Shown: positions 1 to 14,503, counted from the stretch's first letter. The stretch: DNA of 64,000 nt from Amblyornis subalaris (GCA_018881555.1 JACAXG010000006.1:1860561-1924560); one strand, 5' to 3'. The notes: generated by a model from the sequence alone, not told the origin. Program-made: numbers and translations.

Positions 1-1506
1 GAAGGAGCCAGTGACACGCACAGGTTGGGCAATGGCAGGATGCTCTGCAGCACTGNCCTGACCTCAGCCAGCGGCACTGCTGGAGAGGGAGCACCCAGTG
101 CAAANGCTGGGGATCTGACAGGCAGAGAAAGGAAGAAAGCAAACATTCCTCCTGCCCTCAGAGGGGCCCGGGTGCCCTCCCAGTCAGGGCCAATGTGGAC
201 ATCTGCAGCTGGCTACACACTGTCCCTTCCTCTCGTCCAGGGGCAAGCCTGTCTGCTGAGTCCCCTGTCCTTCCCACATCATGATGGCTTTATTTCTGGT
301 GTGTAAGCCTGTCCCAGCCAGGGTGAGCCTATAATTGCAATGAGCCTAGTCCAAGAAAACAGTTTTCCTTACTGGAAAAAGTGTGGGCTAGAACATTATT
401 ACTGAACATCACTAGTAATGCTGTGTAAATTCTTGAACAAAAACTATAATTGGGCCTTAAGCCATGTAAGTATCAGTGCAAATTCTTACTTAACGCCTTT
501 GGAATCCACTTGTAGTGCCTCTTAACTACTGCTCCAAACAGGACAGATTAAAGATAATTAGGATAAGGCAGGATAATTGGATATGATGTACTCACCAGCA
601 AAATTCTAGAAGAATTTACAGCTATGTAATCCCAGTTTATTTCAATAAGGTGGAACAGGATTTTATATCCATGTGAAATTGACATATAAGTCTTCAGTGC
701 TCCATATATCACAAATGTGCTTAAAAATGCCAATTCTTTCCAGTGTTTTATTTAAACATTAATAGATTATATGCATAACCCTAATTCAAGAGCCTAGCAG
801 AGCACATGAGATGTAAAAAATGGCTATTTTAGCCAAGGGTCAAGACTGAGTTCCCAAATTTTAGCTGAGTATTTTTTGCTTAGCCATGGTAAAGTCCAGC
901 ATCATTTCCCACAGAGCTGGTGACAAAACTCCCTTAAGAATATAGGTATTTAATAACTATAATATATATGTCATAGCATTGTTGAAGATTGATTTTGCAA
1001 ATACCTGGAAAATAAAGATTGGAACTGCTACTGAATTATAAATCTCTTGATGCTGAAATGTTCCCATTTCTTAATTTTTGGAATCTGGAAATATAAATGT
1101 GAGATCAAGAAATTTGCTCTTACTGATCCATTTAGAAGAATGATGCATCCTTTCTGAATTTATTAATTTGTTGTCACAGCCCAGTAGAAATATTCATTTT
1201 TCCTACTGTAGAAATTAGACCTGTTGGGTAAGTCATCAAACCAGAATTAGTTTTTGGTGAATAATTACTTCATAAACACTTTTTGTAAGGAAACCATGTC
1301 TTAATACTCACAAAAAAAAAAAAAACAACACCAAAAAAAAAAAAAAAAAGGGAGAGGAAATCTTGAATCTAGATCCATCCAGAGCCAGCTGACGTTCTTC
1401 TCGCAGTTGTCAAGAGTGTTGCCTTCGCTTGAAGCAGCAATTATTTTTAGGTGCAAGGATCATCAATTTTGTTGAAAGGATAGTAGATGTCTTAATTACC
1501 AAATCA
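1..1506. other. Anonymous sequence, GC-rich at its start
   Basis: No gene or recognisable repeat is visible. The first 300 bases are clearly richer in G and C than the AT-rich sequence that follows and hold a 93-codon open frame, but that frame contains two ambiguous codons and has no recognisable domain. From about 310 onward stop codons are frequent in all frames. An A-rich tract at 1312-1349 is listed separately. Confidence 0.5.
1312..1349. repeat. A-rich simple repeat (two poly-A runs)
   Basis: A run of 14 A is followed by a short CAACACC spacer and a run of 17 A. It could be a decayed poly-A tail of a retrocopy on the plus strand, but the sequence immediately upstream shows no recognisable gene or polyadenylation signal and no flanking duplication was seen. 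Simple repeat is the safer call. Confidence 0.8.
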
Positions 1507-1511
1507 GAGGA
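1507..1511. repeat. Target-site duplication, left copy (GAGGA)
   Basis: This exact 5-base copy sits immediately before the TG of the LTR and pairs with 2375-2379. The length of 5 bp supports integration by an ERVL-type integrase. Confidence 0.78.
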
Positions 1512-2374
1512 TGTCTTGGAGTGATTTATTATGATAGTCTATTCCATGATCCTCTGCTTGTCACCAAAAATGTTTCCTTTACCTTTAAAGGCCAGAGACG
1601 GGAGGAGTGTGGAGCAGGGCAGGGGGGAAGGAGGTTTCACGATTTTGCTGGGTGGGCAGATTTGAAGTCTCCCTGCCCAGGCTTTCCATGGCTCCATGCA
1701 ACGTGGTTTTCTCTGTTTGGCTGACTTGGATTTTGGCCCAGGCAAAAAACTTTTCCCTTCCCTGGCTTGGAGAAACTGGAGTTGCAANCTTTTGGCTGCT
1801 GGGAGGTGAACTGAACGAGCTGCTGCTCTGAGTGGGATTGGCAGGAGTGGGGCCGCTCCGTTCCAGCCCCAAGCCCCGGGGAGCCAAGCCAGGGAGAAAA
1901 AGCACACCAAATACTCCAGTCCAGCTGTTTCGTCTGCCGTGACTGCCGTGAAGAAGAGGTCGACACCAGGTAGCCACTGGGGTTTTCCCCTGCTGCCGGA
2001 ATTCCTCCGTGGACGTTCTGCTTCCCTCAGCGTGAGAGCCAGCGCCATCTCGGACCACATGTCAGGAAAGGGGTATTCCTCCAACACTGGCCCCTTTATC
2101 TGGACGGTTTTTGGGTCTTTGTTCCTATGTGTGTGGNGGAGTGAAGTGAGTTCTGATGGTTTAGTGCTTAACAGTTACTTACCTTTTCCCTTGCGGAAAC
2201 CTTCCCTTGTGGGTGGGCATTCTGTGTGTTAATAAACCATTGGAGTTTTTTCACTTTCATCTATTAGTGTTCATTTCCTGTTTGAAAGGGATGGAAAGGG
2301 ATTTTCAGGACCCTTTTGGAGAGAAGGACTCAGTCCAGAGAGTCCTCTCTTAAATTTGTCTCAAAACTGAGACA
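1512..2374 (+). mobile_element. Solo LTR of an endogenous retrovirus (ERVL-like), complete
   Basis: The element is 863 bp long, starts with TGTCTTGG and ends with ACTGAGACA, so it has the TG...CA termini of an LTR. The 5 bases before it (GAGGA, 1507-1511) are repeated exactly after it (2375-2379), a 5-bp target duplication typical of ERVL/class III insertions. An AATAAA at 2231-2236 lies in the 3' third, which fixes the orientation as plus. The middle (about 1600-2060) is GC-rich and carries overlapping open frames on both strands, up to 182 codons, with no recognisable protein domain. No gag, pol or env lies next to it, so it is a solo LTR left by recombination between two LTRs. The general layout resembles avian ERVL LTRs as I know them; I cannot name the subfamily. 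Confidence 0.82.
2231..2236 (+). terminator. AATAAA polyadenylation signal in the solo LTR
   Basis: A canonical AATAAA hexamer lies about 140 bp before the LTR end, followed by a T-rich stretch. This is the expected place for the signal that ends retroviral transcripts in the R region. Whether it is used today cannot be judged from sequence. Confidence 0.6.
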
Positions 2375-2379
2375 GAGGA
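2375..2379. repeat. Target-site duplication, right copy (GAGGA)
   Basis: This copy directly follows the terminal CA of the LTR and is identical to 1507-1511. Confidence 0.78.
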
Positions 2380-5300
2380 AAAAATGCAAAAATTAGAGAA
2401 AATTGAGATCTTCTCACCCTTTCCTGCCCCAGATCAAGTTGTTTTCATTGTTGGCCAACACAGAAATAAACTAAGCTCCTTGTTCTGACTTTTGACAAAT
2501 AGTTTGGATTTACAGTCTGTGNGATCCATTGCTTTTCGGGTAATTTAACTACAAAACTCTGCTCTATGAATCCTAAGATATAAAACTGTCATGGAGGAAT
2601 TCTCCCGGTCATTGTATTCTTTGCCAAGGTCATGGAAGGCAGGAAAGGTTCTGGACAATTATTTATGGTGAAACATAATCTCAGAGGATATCTTTCATTT
2701 ATTAAAATTGTCCTTGTAAATAGTAGTAAAATTAGAGTAAGTTGGTTTTGTGAAAAGTATCAGGCAAGTTTTTTTTCAAAATTCACTTTGCACGAATGTG
2801 TCATCCTGATAATGGAAGTCTCTGTTGAGAGCATATTATCCAAGATTACTCTGGTCAATGCTTCTGAATAAAGCAAAACATTTCCCAGTGCTCTCAGATT
2901 CTGTTATTACATACATTTTCAGACAGCAGAGCCACAAAATAGTATTATTCTTCTCCAGTCCCTTAGCTGTCATGGTAAATCGATTAAGTTGTAATAATTT
3001 CACCTACATGTGGTACTTAGAGAGAATAACCTGAATTTAGAGCCTGTTTTCAATCTGTGGTTCATACAGACATCACAGAAGGGATGCCTGAAAAAAGGAT
3101 GGAAGCTATTTTTTTCCTTGTGTGGCTCTGTTATGTAATACCACTATCCTGGATCCAGAGACAAACTGTTGTTTATCACTGAAGGAAAGGGAACCGAGGG
3201 AGACTTCAAGTGGCAGTTGTAAAATACGACGTGGAAGATGTGTTCTCAACATGTACTGAAACAGAAGCATAAAATTAATGAATAAGGAAGTGGCTTGGTT
3301 CAAGTTACAGATGCAGTTCAAAAGAAAGCAAGAAAATGGACAACCAAGGGCTTTCTCTTCAGAAACACCAGTTACTGGGTTTCGTCTTTCGGGATGGTGC
3401 AGACCAAGGCCTCTGCTTTCTCCTCCAGCACTGCTTCTTGGTTTCCAGCCTATTCTCAGTGAGCAAGAACCTGGTGGAGTGGCCTTGCAACACACTCTTC
3501 TAGTTTGCTCACCACTGTGGTCATCCCAAGTATGTCTTATAAACAAAACAANGTTACAGCTTGATCTCACTCTTCCTAAGTGGAAATGCTCATGATGGGA
3601 GATACACCAGCCAAGTGCAGAAGCAGAGCTGATGTTACTCTCAAGAACCATGAATCATACCTGGCCTGTTTTTCCCTTGTCGTAGAGATGCCATTACCAC
3701 AAGGCTGCATGATACTATCTCTTGGCAAGCCCTGCTGTAANGATGCCATTCATATGCTTGTTTGTCAGATGCGTTTCCCCCTCATGTGGAGAGTAGAGTA
3801 AACCTGCATTTTGGAGTGTCAGTTGTCACATCTGCCTGTTGAAGGATTGTCTAGTTGTAATATGCAGTTACAAAAATAGGTGATACAGAGACATCATTCA
3901 TTAGAAATAAGTTCCTAAGTAGTATTATTTTCCAATTTAAGTAATTGGTGCAAAATTATTTGGATTGCCAAGCCTATCCTTCACCAAGAAATTTATTTCA
4001 GGTCTATCTTGAGGATAAACTGTGCATAGTACTAACCTACCATTACAGCCTTGAAAAAGAAAAGGTTCTCTAGGGCAAACCTACTTGTTGTTCAGCTGTC
4101 CAGCACCAGCAGTTTTGGGACAGACTATTTTACTGCTTGAACTTCCTTTCAGATACAGTGCGAGCATTTTCCTAAGCAACATTTCTGCCTCGCAATTTTC
4201 CAGCAGCAAACCCATCAGCAGCAGAATCCTCAAAGCCCTGGCAAGGGTGTATTGCCTTGGATTCTCGCAAGTTTATTTAGAGTNATTTTCCTCCAGCATC
4301 TTTGGCCCAGTACAAAAGACCCTGCAGAATGCAAATCTGGGATGCAAATGACTTGAAACACCTTCACTTTTGAAGAGTGTCAGTGGCTAAACTCACTTTG
4401 ATTTTTTAAAAAATAGGCTTTTTAGCCATGTCATCAGGATTTAAATATAAAGAGTTTGACCATTCCTGGAAAAAAATACCTGCAGTTCATCTTCATATTA
4501 ATACCGTCAGATGCAGACAGTGTGGTTGTATCTCAGCACCTGGAGTTCCTGTGTCCTTTTTCAGCAAGAACAGCTCCAGCACNTGTGCTGTTTCTGTACA
4601 CGGCAAATGGCACCTGGCATGTGTGAATGACTCACTGTCTCTTGGTTCTGTGACTTATGACCAGGTTCTGAAATCCATGCCATTCTGCTTGGCTTTTCAC
4701 TACTGTCAATGAGAAAACAGTTTGGTCCTGAATGTTTTTAGGGTCATTGTCTGTTTGTTATTAGATCTGGTCCTCTGTTGTTTTGTTCATGCTGATCTGT
4801 TGAATGAAATTTTCATGCTGTAATACTGTGGATTTGNTAACCAGGGCCCACAAACTACAGAATACCTCCTGCTCTGTTTTTCCTCTTTACACTGTTTATA
4901 CACCNTTGGCTTCTTAGTGGTTTCTCTACACTTTCACTGAAGTGAGAGGANAATCAAATCCTTAGACTGAATACAAACTTCTGCTGGTTCATATATAACT
5001 CTATACTCTCTGATATTGAAGGAAATGACAACGCTTCAAATACACCTTGCTGTCAGGTTGATTCTGCCTTCAGACTGCTCGATACCTCATTCTCCAAAGA
5101 GCCTCACATGGTTGATGGTATCTTGCACAAACAGCTCAGCCCTCCAGGGAATGCTAAGATATCAATAGAAATAGGAGTCTTTCTACATTTTCAGAATGAC
5201 AAAAATGCTTCAGACACTTTCTTTTTTTTTTTNTTGCAAAAGTCTGGGCTAGAGCATATCATAAATCTCAAGTCCAGATGCATGTATTGGCTGCATCCTG

Positions 5301-8300
5301 GCCTTATTTTACAGTGTATGTAACCTGTCTATCTAGACAGCATCCTTTTCAACCATCGATTTCCCAATGGTGATGGAAAGGGAATGTGACTCTGATAGGC
5401 CAGAATGAAGCATTCCAACCCAGCCAAGTCTTCATTGCGGAAAATGAGGGAATCAGGACTCTGGCATATGCTCTGTCACACTTCTGAAGCTTAGGCTACA
5501 TACAGGCAAGTGTCTTTATTTCTGTAGNGCTGGAAGGCAGTGCTTCTGCCGAAAAACTCATTGTAAGGTTCAGCTTACACTTCATTGGATGCAAGATTAT
5601 GATAGCCCCCTTGTCTCTTCTAGAAGAGGAAGGAAAATTAGAATTAAGCAGAATTACCTTGTCAGGGAGACCTCATGGTGCTTCCTCAAAAGGCAAAGAT
5701 TCTGTATACCTTCTTTATTCCTCAGACACTCACTTGAGAGTGAGCCCATAGAAGTCCATGGGACTTTTGTGTAGTAAATCTGGCAGTACTGAGCCTGCTG
5801 TGACCAAATTGGCATTGCAGGAATCTGCTACATCACTGGCTTCTTGACCATAAGATTAGAATCACAGTGAGACAGCAGCACTGTCTCAGCTTCACTACCC
5901 ATCAAGGTATCACTTGCATATAAATATATGAACTGCAAGGATATACTTTGGTCTGTGTCAGTGACTTAGTAGATCTGGTCAAACCCCTGCATTTTATTTC
6001 TTTTGGGAGATTCTGATGTTTCCTGATTTGGTCTGGTGTGATTCAGAGTGGAAACAGAACAGTCTTTGCAAAATGAAATTTAGAACTAAAAAAAAACCCA
6101 CTTAAGAGGGTCAAAATATTTGGCTTAAAGTTAAAGCTGGAAGCATCTCCCATCAGTTGTGCAACATTGCTTTATATTACAATAGCATACCAATATGCAA
6201 CAGGATTTAGAGAATTCAGGAATTATCAGAACAGAACATAGGAGAGGTGACAATTAGAAATTACACTTTTCCAACTTCAGATAGACAAGTGGGCAAGCAA
6301 AACATGCCAACAGGATTGCTACAGCAGTAGGGAGTATTACAATGTCCTCATTGAGCCCCTGGAAATTGTTCTTAGGCAAATTGGTACTGCATGTTTACTG
6401 CNGGTACACTGAACTGTGCATAGGTATGATATTCTGGTGCAGACACCAACCAAAGCAGCAGAAGACTCAGAGAAGGACGATGGATGAAACCACAGTCTAG
6501 ATAAGCTTCCAGAATCTGTTAGTTGATGGTATAAATGTGAGGGCTGAATTAAAAAATAGAAAGTCAATGAATGGCCAGATTATGAATGTCACGCACAGTA
6601 TCACTTTGGCTCTCTCACATATATATATATGCATGAAGCTGTCAGACCAAAAACCACATTAAACACATTATTTTTAGTCAAAGATATGGACTGTCATGGT
6701 GGAATGCTACAGTCTGTAGAAGTACAGAATGTGGTTGTGAGCATGAACTGTTCTGTTCTCTTCCGTTCTGGGAAAGAGTGAGATACAGCCCAGAAAGACG
6801 ATTGGGTGTTGCCATCTCTCTGATCCTTTGTAAGTGCTAAGATAGCTTGGCAAAGGAGTCGTGCGAGGTGAAGCTGAGAGAGCATTTCAGGCTTTTACTT
6901 CAGGATGATGAAGAAATCTCACTATAGCTTCTATGGGAAATATTTGAGAAAGTGATACCAAATACTTCAGAGGAAGTTATTGGGAGTCATAAACAAAGAT
7001 AAGCTGGACAAGCAACAAAATAGAATGTTACAAGAAAAGCATAAACAGGCCAAGTCTGCTGGCAAAGCAAGAACATGATCAAAGGAGTGAAGAGATCACA
7101 AAGACAGCACAAGCAAAGATTTGGGAGAGAGAAGCTCAGCAACTTGAGAATACCTCAGACCATCTAGAAAAGCATTTTGCATGGTGTTTAAATTAAATGG
7201 GAAAAGAAACTGAGCCAATACTACTTATGCTAGGATGGCTCACAGTAACTTGACAAGTCATAAAGGGCTGCTGCAGGTAGGGGGATGTTTTGAAAACACG
7301 TATTCCCTGCAGCTGATGACACATGCATTCTGTGCATGTAGCAGAGAGAAGACAGCTTGCAAGGCAAGATGGTATTGCTCTCAGCACAGCAAACTATCTC
7401 AGCACTTAATCTTCCTTCATCCNTAGAAAAAACATAGCCAAGACTGAGGCAAATAAAAGTGGCTGGAACACATGACATTACCGCTAATGTGGCAGAAGCA
7501 TCTGGAACAGGCACCTGGAATTCAAAGTACATAGAACGCATTCTGGGGAAAGAATATTTTGCCAATTCAAATAATTATATAAATAAAATTTATCAACATT
7601 ATTAGAAAAGTAATCTTAAAAATACTTGCGAACAGATTATGGCCACTTTTAAAAGAAAGAGCAGCTTAAAAACAGTGCAGCATGTATTGATTGAATATTT
7701 GTGTTTTAACAGAGGCCTGGAAAAAAGTAAGAATAGGGGTCAAAGCCTTATTAAAAAAAAAATCCAATTCTTTTTCACATACATTTTATAATGACATTAA
7801 GTACAGCTCAAAAGGGAGCACTATGAAAAGTGATTAAATCAGACTAATTGAGGCCCTAAGTAAGGTAACAACAATGCTAAAAGGTGTGCATAATGACTCT
7901 TGCAGTCTCATAAGAACTGATGGGCAAATGAGCAAAGGATTCATTCCGAAGGCTGGTAGTACAGCAAGGTCCATAGAGCTGCTGTTCCTTCTCATCACTC
8001 TCTTATCTAGCCACGATGGAGTCCAGTGTGCAACACTGGATGACCAGTGTTCCTCGAACATTCTGCTGGAAAAGGCTTTATTCCATGTTATGAGGACATC
8101 AGTGCTTCCTCTGCCCTCCATCTGCAGGCAGGTCTGTGATATGACCAAAATGGAGATGTCTCTGTGGGTCTGATCCCTAGGAGTCTTCAGCTGCATGGCC
8201 ATTCATATAAATAGTCCCTGCTCTTTTCCCCAACATTCATATGTACTTTTGTTACAGGTTATGCAAATGTGATGTAAAAAAGCTTACACCGTTGCCTTGT

Positions 8301-11300
8301 GGCAAGGACAATCCAGTTGCTTGAGTCTCGAAAGAATTAGAGGGAAGAGGTTAGAGAGTAACAAAGTCAGGACATCTAGCCTCTATTCTTCTCCCAAATT
8401 GTGTCTGAAGGGCCTATGATAAGTGGACNGCAGGTAATGACCTGCTAGATTAAAATTGTTCTGACAGGCTGGATCCAGTCCACAAACCTTCTGTTGTTTG
8501 AGGTCCTGAGATAGAGAGTTAAGCTTCCTAGCTTGTGCAGATGATGTCATATAATTGACAGATACACTTGAATTGATAAGAGGTTCTTGGCTTTCTTAGA
8601 AAATTGTTATAGTTGCCTTGGATTCCCAATAAATGCCTTGAAGATGAAATGGTTGTATCTAGAGAGAGGAAAATACCTAAAGTGTTGAAATGGAGCAGGG
8701 GTAATCCAATAAACCAGTATCTTCTTCACACACCTAAAGACCTTGGTGAGTATTGGTTATCAAGGATGATGTTCACAGAGCTTCAGCCACAAAAGCTGCA
8801 CAGAGATTGATGGAACTCTACATGGGATGAAAGCAAGGTGTTCAGAGTGAGCTGCACTACCTAGAGCCAAAGTCAGAATTTGGGAGAAGATGGATATCTG
8901 TCATTTCATAAAGCAGCCATTTGTCAACTGATTGGGAAGACCTCCTTTCCCAAAGACCCTTTATCCAAGAACCAGCAAATGGCTGTCCTTTCAGAATCAG
9001 ACTGCTCTTTTCCACATCCTCACACAGAATCCATGAGTCTTCCTGAGATCTGGGAAGTCAGTTCCAGCACTGTGTAGTCAGGAAGCCTGCAGAAGTGCTG
9101 TGCACCTGCTTCTCAAGCAATCAGAGAAAGACTTGAGATGTACAGGAATACTGGACACATCAAATCCGTAGATCTAGATTCAGGAATATTTACTGAACCA
9201 GTGCCTGTTCCTGGTATTGACAATGTTTTATCTGTGTAATTGTTTGGATTGGAAAGACATTCTTCATGAATATTTTTAAATGACAATGTGTTCCAGATGC
9301 TTGTTCATAGTATCCCTGTCATGTGGGTGGTCCTGTTACAGAATCTTCTAACAGGTTGTTTGGTAAAACTTTCTGTACACCAGCTGGGTCCATTACTCTT
9401 CTATGCAGTTGTCCGGGTGATCTGATCAGGAAGCTAATTTCTAAACTGTGGATAGATAGAGGGAGGTCTTCCCTTTGCAGGACTGTATTCCCAGTGGCTG
9501 TGGACTAATGTCAGATGCTGAAGTTGTATGACAGCTCTGTTGTCCACTAAGTGGAAAGCCCAGTAGAACTTTTAATATAGGCCTTATTTGCCCTAAGTCC
9601 AGACTAAAATACTAAAATTCCTTGTGCTAAGAACAAATCCTGTAGCAGACACAGTACTTCACCTTGAAATGACACACGTTCCACTTGAAACACCACTTGG
9701 CAAATGTGGGAGCTTTACCATCTTTCCATGATGTAGAGGACTATTGAAATAAGAGGCCTATGAAGGCAGCTGTTAAGTTGCACTGAGAGTCAGGCACTTC
9801 AAATGCTAAATATTACAACAATGGCACTGGTAAGAACTAAGGCTGTTTTCAAAATTGTCCTTTTTGTGCTACAGAAAATAATTTTAATTTATAATTAAAA
9901 AACAACCATGATTAAAATCAGCCATTTGTGGAAATAAGATGTACAAAGATCTTTAAAGCACCAGCAGCACTTCCAGAGTACTGAAGCAAAAGAAAATACT
10001 CTGGGAAAAAAAAAGTAAAGTAAATGGTTTTATTAAACAGTCTTAGGTAGCTTATATAAATCTGGACTAGAAATTAACAATAGAAATAGTTTTAGAAAGA
10101 TTGAATGGCCAAGGTGAGACATTGCTTTTTAAGAACGCTTAGATTGGTTTTGGCTTTATATATTTATATTTGCCCTCACCAAATTAGTTTGTTTAAAAAT
10201 ACATGAATGAGATGGGAAAGACCTTAAAAGACAATCATGATATCACACATCACATATTTAAGTGACCCTGATCAGTTCATCAGAGCAACATTGCCATTTT
10301 AAGTGCAAGGGTTGTCTCTTAGAGCTCTGATAGTCTCTGAGTGGCTGACTGGGAGAGGATTTTCACCAGCAGAACTGCTGAAGCATTCTTAACATGGTAT
10401 CTGTTTTCTTCAGTTTTAGGAGTTAAAAAGCTAGGAACCTAGTCTGACCTACTCATTTAAGCTCCCTTCATAAACAGGCATCTTCAAGCTGACCCATCCT
10501 AGTATATGAGTTTGAGAGAGGATAGTACCTATTGCCTACTACTAGCCATAGGTGGGGGCATGAAAAGTCAGCATTGACTGAACTGAGAACATCACTGCTG
10601 GTCACTCAGAAGTGCTCTGGAATTTTTTCTTGCTCTTTCTGATAAATCTGTCCCAAGAATAATTGAAAATAAAAATCAGAAATTTTGAAGTTTTGAATTT
10701 CTTTGCCTTTTTGAAATTAGATTTTGCCATGAATATTTACATCTTCAGCATCAGTTTCAAAGGGAGGGAAGTCAATTTCTATTATAAATACTTTCAAGAC
10801 AGAGCTTTTTGTTGCCTCATTCTGGGAAGTGCTTCTTTCTCCATTTATCTCACTACTTCACCATGTTAACAGATGAAAGCCTCAGTTATTCCTAACTAAT
10901 TGTAAAGGCTGTGTTTTTCCTATCAATCCGCATGAAAAATGCTGTGTGAGCAATCACAGAACAAACTCAGTTCCAAATATCAGGTACCAAAGTGCTCTCA
11001 GTTTATGAATTTGTAGAGTAAAAGCTATTTGATTGTTACAACTTGCAGTATATCTGCAGCTGTTCTGCAAGTTTTGCAAGACTGAACATGCTGACTAGAT
11101 AATATTTGTGGAATTATCCACTTTTGTCTATTTTTGTAATTTTTCCGCTTCACTTATTGAGTCAATTCTGCAGAATTCCCTGCCTTACTCTCTAGACAGG
11201 ATTGCTGCATGACACACCACAGTGTTAGACACCATGAGAAAACCTTAAAAAGCTACTTGTATATTCATATGATATTCACCACTCTCATAAAGGATGATAT

Positions 11301-14300
11301 TCTGCTTGTGTTAAAGACAAAGAAAAAAATTGAGTATGTGAATCTAGATGTAATTTCAGATTTGAAGTATCTTACAGCTAAACAATATTTACTATTAGAG
11401 GTTGCTTTTAGTCAATAGCTGGTAATAAAGAAAGTTAATTGGATGTTTCCTTCACAGTTTGGGTATTTGTTCTCAGAAGGTTATCAAGAGTTTCCACATC
11501 AGGCTTAGAAGTTCACTTGTTCAGAGTCCTTTGTTCAGCAAGAGGTTGAAGGCAGGAGTTTGATTCTCTGGCCAAATGTGTATCTTGTCTGAAAGAAAAG
11601 TATACATTTTTAGGTCTAACACACGGCAGGACAAATTCATTTAAGTTCCAAAAGAGAGCATGGACACTGATAATAGAACAGGGAAAATATATGACTACAT
11701 GAATCAAGTGTATTTGCTCCTTAGTTTTTACTGCAAGTCACAGCTAAATAGCTTATACAAGCTGTTCAATTATTTTCTTTTCAGTAGATGTGTTTAAGAC
11801 TTTATGGACAATATGTGAACACAAGTGGGAATAGGTTGTTAGATGCTTCTTTAAGTCTTGGGTTCTCAAAAAATTTCCTTCATGTAAGTTCAGGATGTCA
11901 GACAGTGTATTACTACTGTTGGTAACTCTACCCCTCCCACCTATTCTGTGAAATCTTATTAATGTTTTTCTTCAAGAAAAAGAAGGTGCAGTGTAATACC
12001 ATGGTGACTGTTGTCTCCTGCTAGTTCCTTTAGAATCCTTTAGTACAGTTACATGGCACACTTATTAAACTAAGGCAACCACTGAAGGTAATGCTGAGAG
12101 TGAAAGAATAAATTAGAAACTATGAGCAGGGAAAAGGTTGCGTTTGGCACGCCAGTCACACTGTTGAGGGAAACTCGATCGTCATTTCTGGAGATAAGGA
12201 ATAAAGATTCCGGCCTGTAGGGTACATACATATGTGAGCTTGGAAGGAAGCATCCATAATTACTTTAGTATTAATGCAATTATGGTGGGCCTCTGGCATA
12301 ATTTGACTGTCCGCTTGTCTCCTCCTGCCTCCTCTGAACTGTACTTTAGTGGTAGCAGCAGAGACTTGGAGAAACTGTTTAAAATTCTCCTAAATAAAAT
12401 GAAAGTGCTATTCACCATTTTTTGCTCCCAGTTTTACACTATTGCACCTCTACCAAAATCACAGGAGCACTGAGTATTTGAATTTTCCAATGACACCAGC
12501 TTCCAGTGTTTGCAGATCCATTGACATATACAGGCTCTTCACAAGATACCGGCAGGAGGAANTCATAGAAAAAGAGATTATAACGGTAAAGACGACAGAT
12601 CTCTTAAGACTGGATGAGGATTTTTGACACAGCCTTACATTTCCTCAGTATTTTTGTAATCCTTACATTGATAATAAAATCAGCCATAGACAAAGAAAGG
12701 GCCACTGCATGACAGAAAATTATTTCTGGCTGTATTGCCTTCCTTCTTTATGCAGTAGAAATTTAATGCTTTTATCATGTAATGATAATTTCAAAATACA
12801 GGCTAAGGATGGAAAACAACAGAAATAAAGAAATTCAGAACTCTTCCTTTGAAAAAAATGACCTTTTATATTATGACTATCTTATTTTTGATCTGGGCAT
12901 AATTGATTTATAACTCTGCTGTTCTTAACAGTGTTCATTATTCTACTCTTGGCCGATGAGTAAAGGTCATGCTACACTTACTCTCAGTCATTACTATAAA
13001 TGTCATACAGACATGTTGCAAGCTGCGGTGCTGATGTTGGGGCTGTGACAGCTGCCATTAATCCTCAAACCTTTAACTAGGTCTTTTTTTTTTTATGTTC
13101 ATGATCAATTGCATCATGGGACATTTTTCCCTGCTATCCAAATGTGTTTTGCTGGTACTCACCAACAATGACAAGAAATTTAGCGTTTCTTTNTGCTTGA
13201 TGGCTGACAGTGAATAGACTGTGATTTCACTGCTTGTTCCCATTATCCTAGAGTATTTGATGAATATTAGTGCAGATGTCTTTGACTCTGAGGCTGGAAT
13301 GCAAACAGTCTTCCAGGGATATTTTTCATATCTGAGTATAAACTGATTTAAAAATCCCATACCGCTGTTTCCATTCTTCTGGTTTGTAAATATGGAAGTA
13401 TATGAGAAATAATACTGTGCCTGAGCTTAAAATTCTACTCCCAAGATTACATAGGATTCAACATTTTCAATCTGGTTTCTTGTGAACACATATGCCAGCA
13501 AAAGGTCATGAGACAAGCATAAATACATTGAGTTTAGAGTTAAAAATAGAAGAATGTTTGCTTTGCTTTTTGCAACAATGATCTGTCTTTTTTNGATAGT
13601 CCTTGAGGTATTACAAGTCAGAATTAATATTAATCTTAAATCTTTTACTGTGCCTAATCAGCATGTAGGCTGTGACAACTGCACCAAAAATTGGATTTTG
13701 GTATGAATTATATGCCATCTTCAATCATAATAAGTGTGTTCTACCATACACCTAAACTTCACTTGTATTCATGTTCCTCAACTTCATGCTGCAGGCTGGC
13801 TCTTCAACCAAGATCAAATCAGGTGATACTGAGAAGTCCAATGCTGCATGTGCTATTTTGGGAGTATTCTGTAGAACAATTGCAAATGTTGTTTTGCTGT
13901 TCAGTATGTTGACTTTTTACCTTCAATATAAGACACTTCGCTGGAAAATATTGTTATTTACTGATCTTAATGGCTAACCCCAAGAAGTTGTGGCTTTTAG
14001 GATAAGGCCAAATTCCACCAACTTTATGACAAGTAATGGGAATAGTCAGCAGAAGTAAAACTGGCAGAAATTTACTATTGGAAACATTCAATAGATGCTT
14101 TATTAATGGATATCTACTGTACAGAATAATGACAAGACTCTTGTGAAGAGACAAACTCCTCGTATAATATGGGCAGAAAGAAGGTCAGGTATCTATTACT
14201 CAACACAGAGTTTAATGTACTTACACTGTTTCCCACATCTTTCCTTAACTTTATCTATGTTGTATCTTCCAGGACTGTAAAGTTCTTATTCATTGTGCTG

Positions 14301-14503
14301 AGTTTACCTGACCCAGCTGCCAGATGCCTACCCAGCTGTTCATCCTGTCGTCTCCAGAATGGAACAGGGGGAGGAAATAAGATGGAAAATCTTGTGGGTC
14401 AAGATAAAGACAGGGAGATCACTTACTAATTACCATCAGACAAAACAGACCTGATTTGGGGGAGATTAGTTTAATTTGCTGACAATAACATCAGAGTAAA
14501 ACG
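2380..14503. other. Anonymous non-coding stretch (about 12 kb)
   Basis: No confident gene, RNA or young transposable element is seen. Open frames reach at most about 180 codons (minus strand near 3106-3651), contain ambiguous codons, overlap frames on the other strand and show no family resemblance. Short simple repeats occur, for example (AT)n at 6619-6630. A small CpG-containing patch with an AATAAA near 12140-12215 could be a degraded repeat, but I could not place its ends. Confidence 0.5.
6619..6630. repeat. (AT)n microsatellite, short
   Basis: Six perfect AT units lie in unique AT-rich DNA. No function is implied. Confidence 0.8.

Noticed and set aside
1539..2087. 182-codon minus-strand open frame as a gene
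   Set aside because: It lies in the GC-rich middle of a solo LTR, runs opposite to the LTR's polyadenylation signal, contains an ambiguous codon and overlaps other frames of similar length.
12120..12230. Third LTR end near an AATAAA
   Set aside because: There is a small CpG-containing patch and an AATAAA, but I found no TG...CA termini and no flanking duplication.
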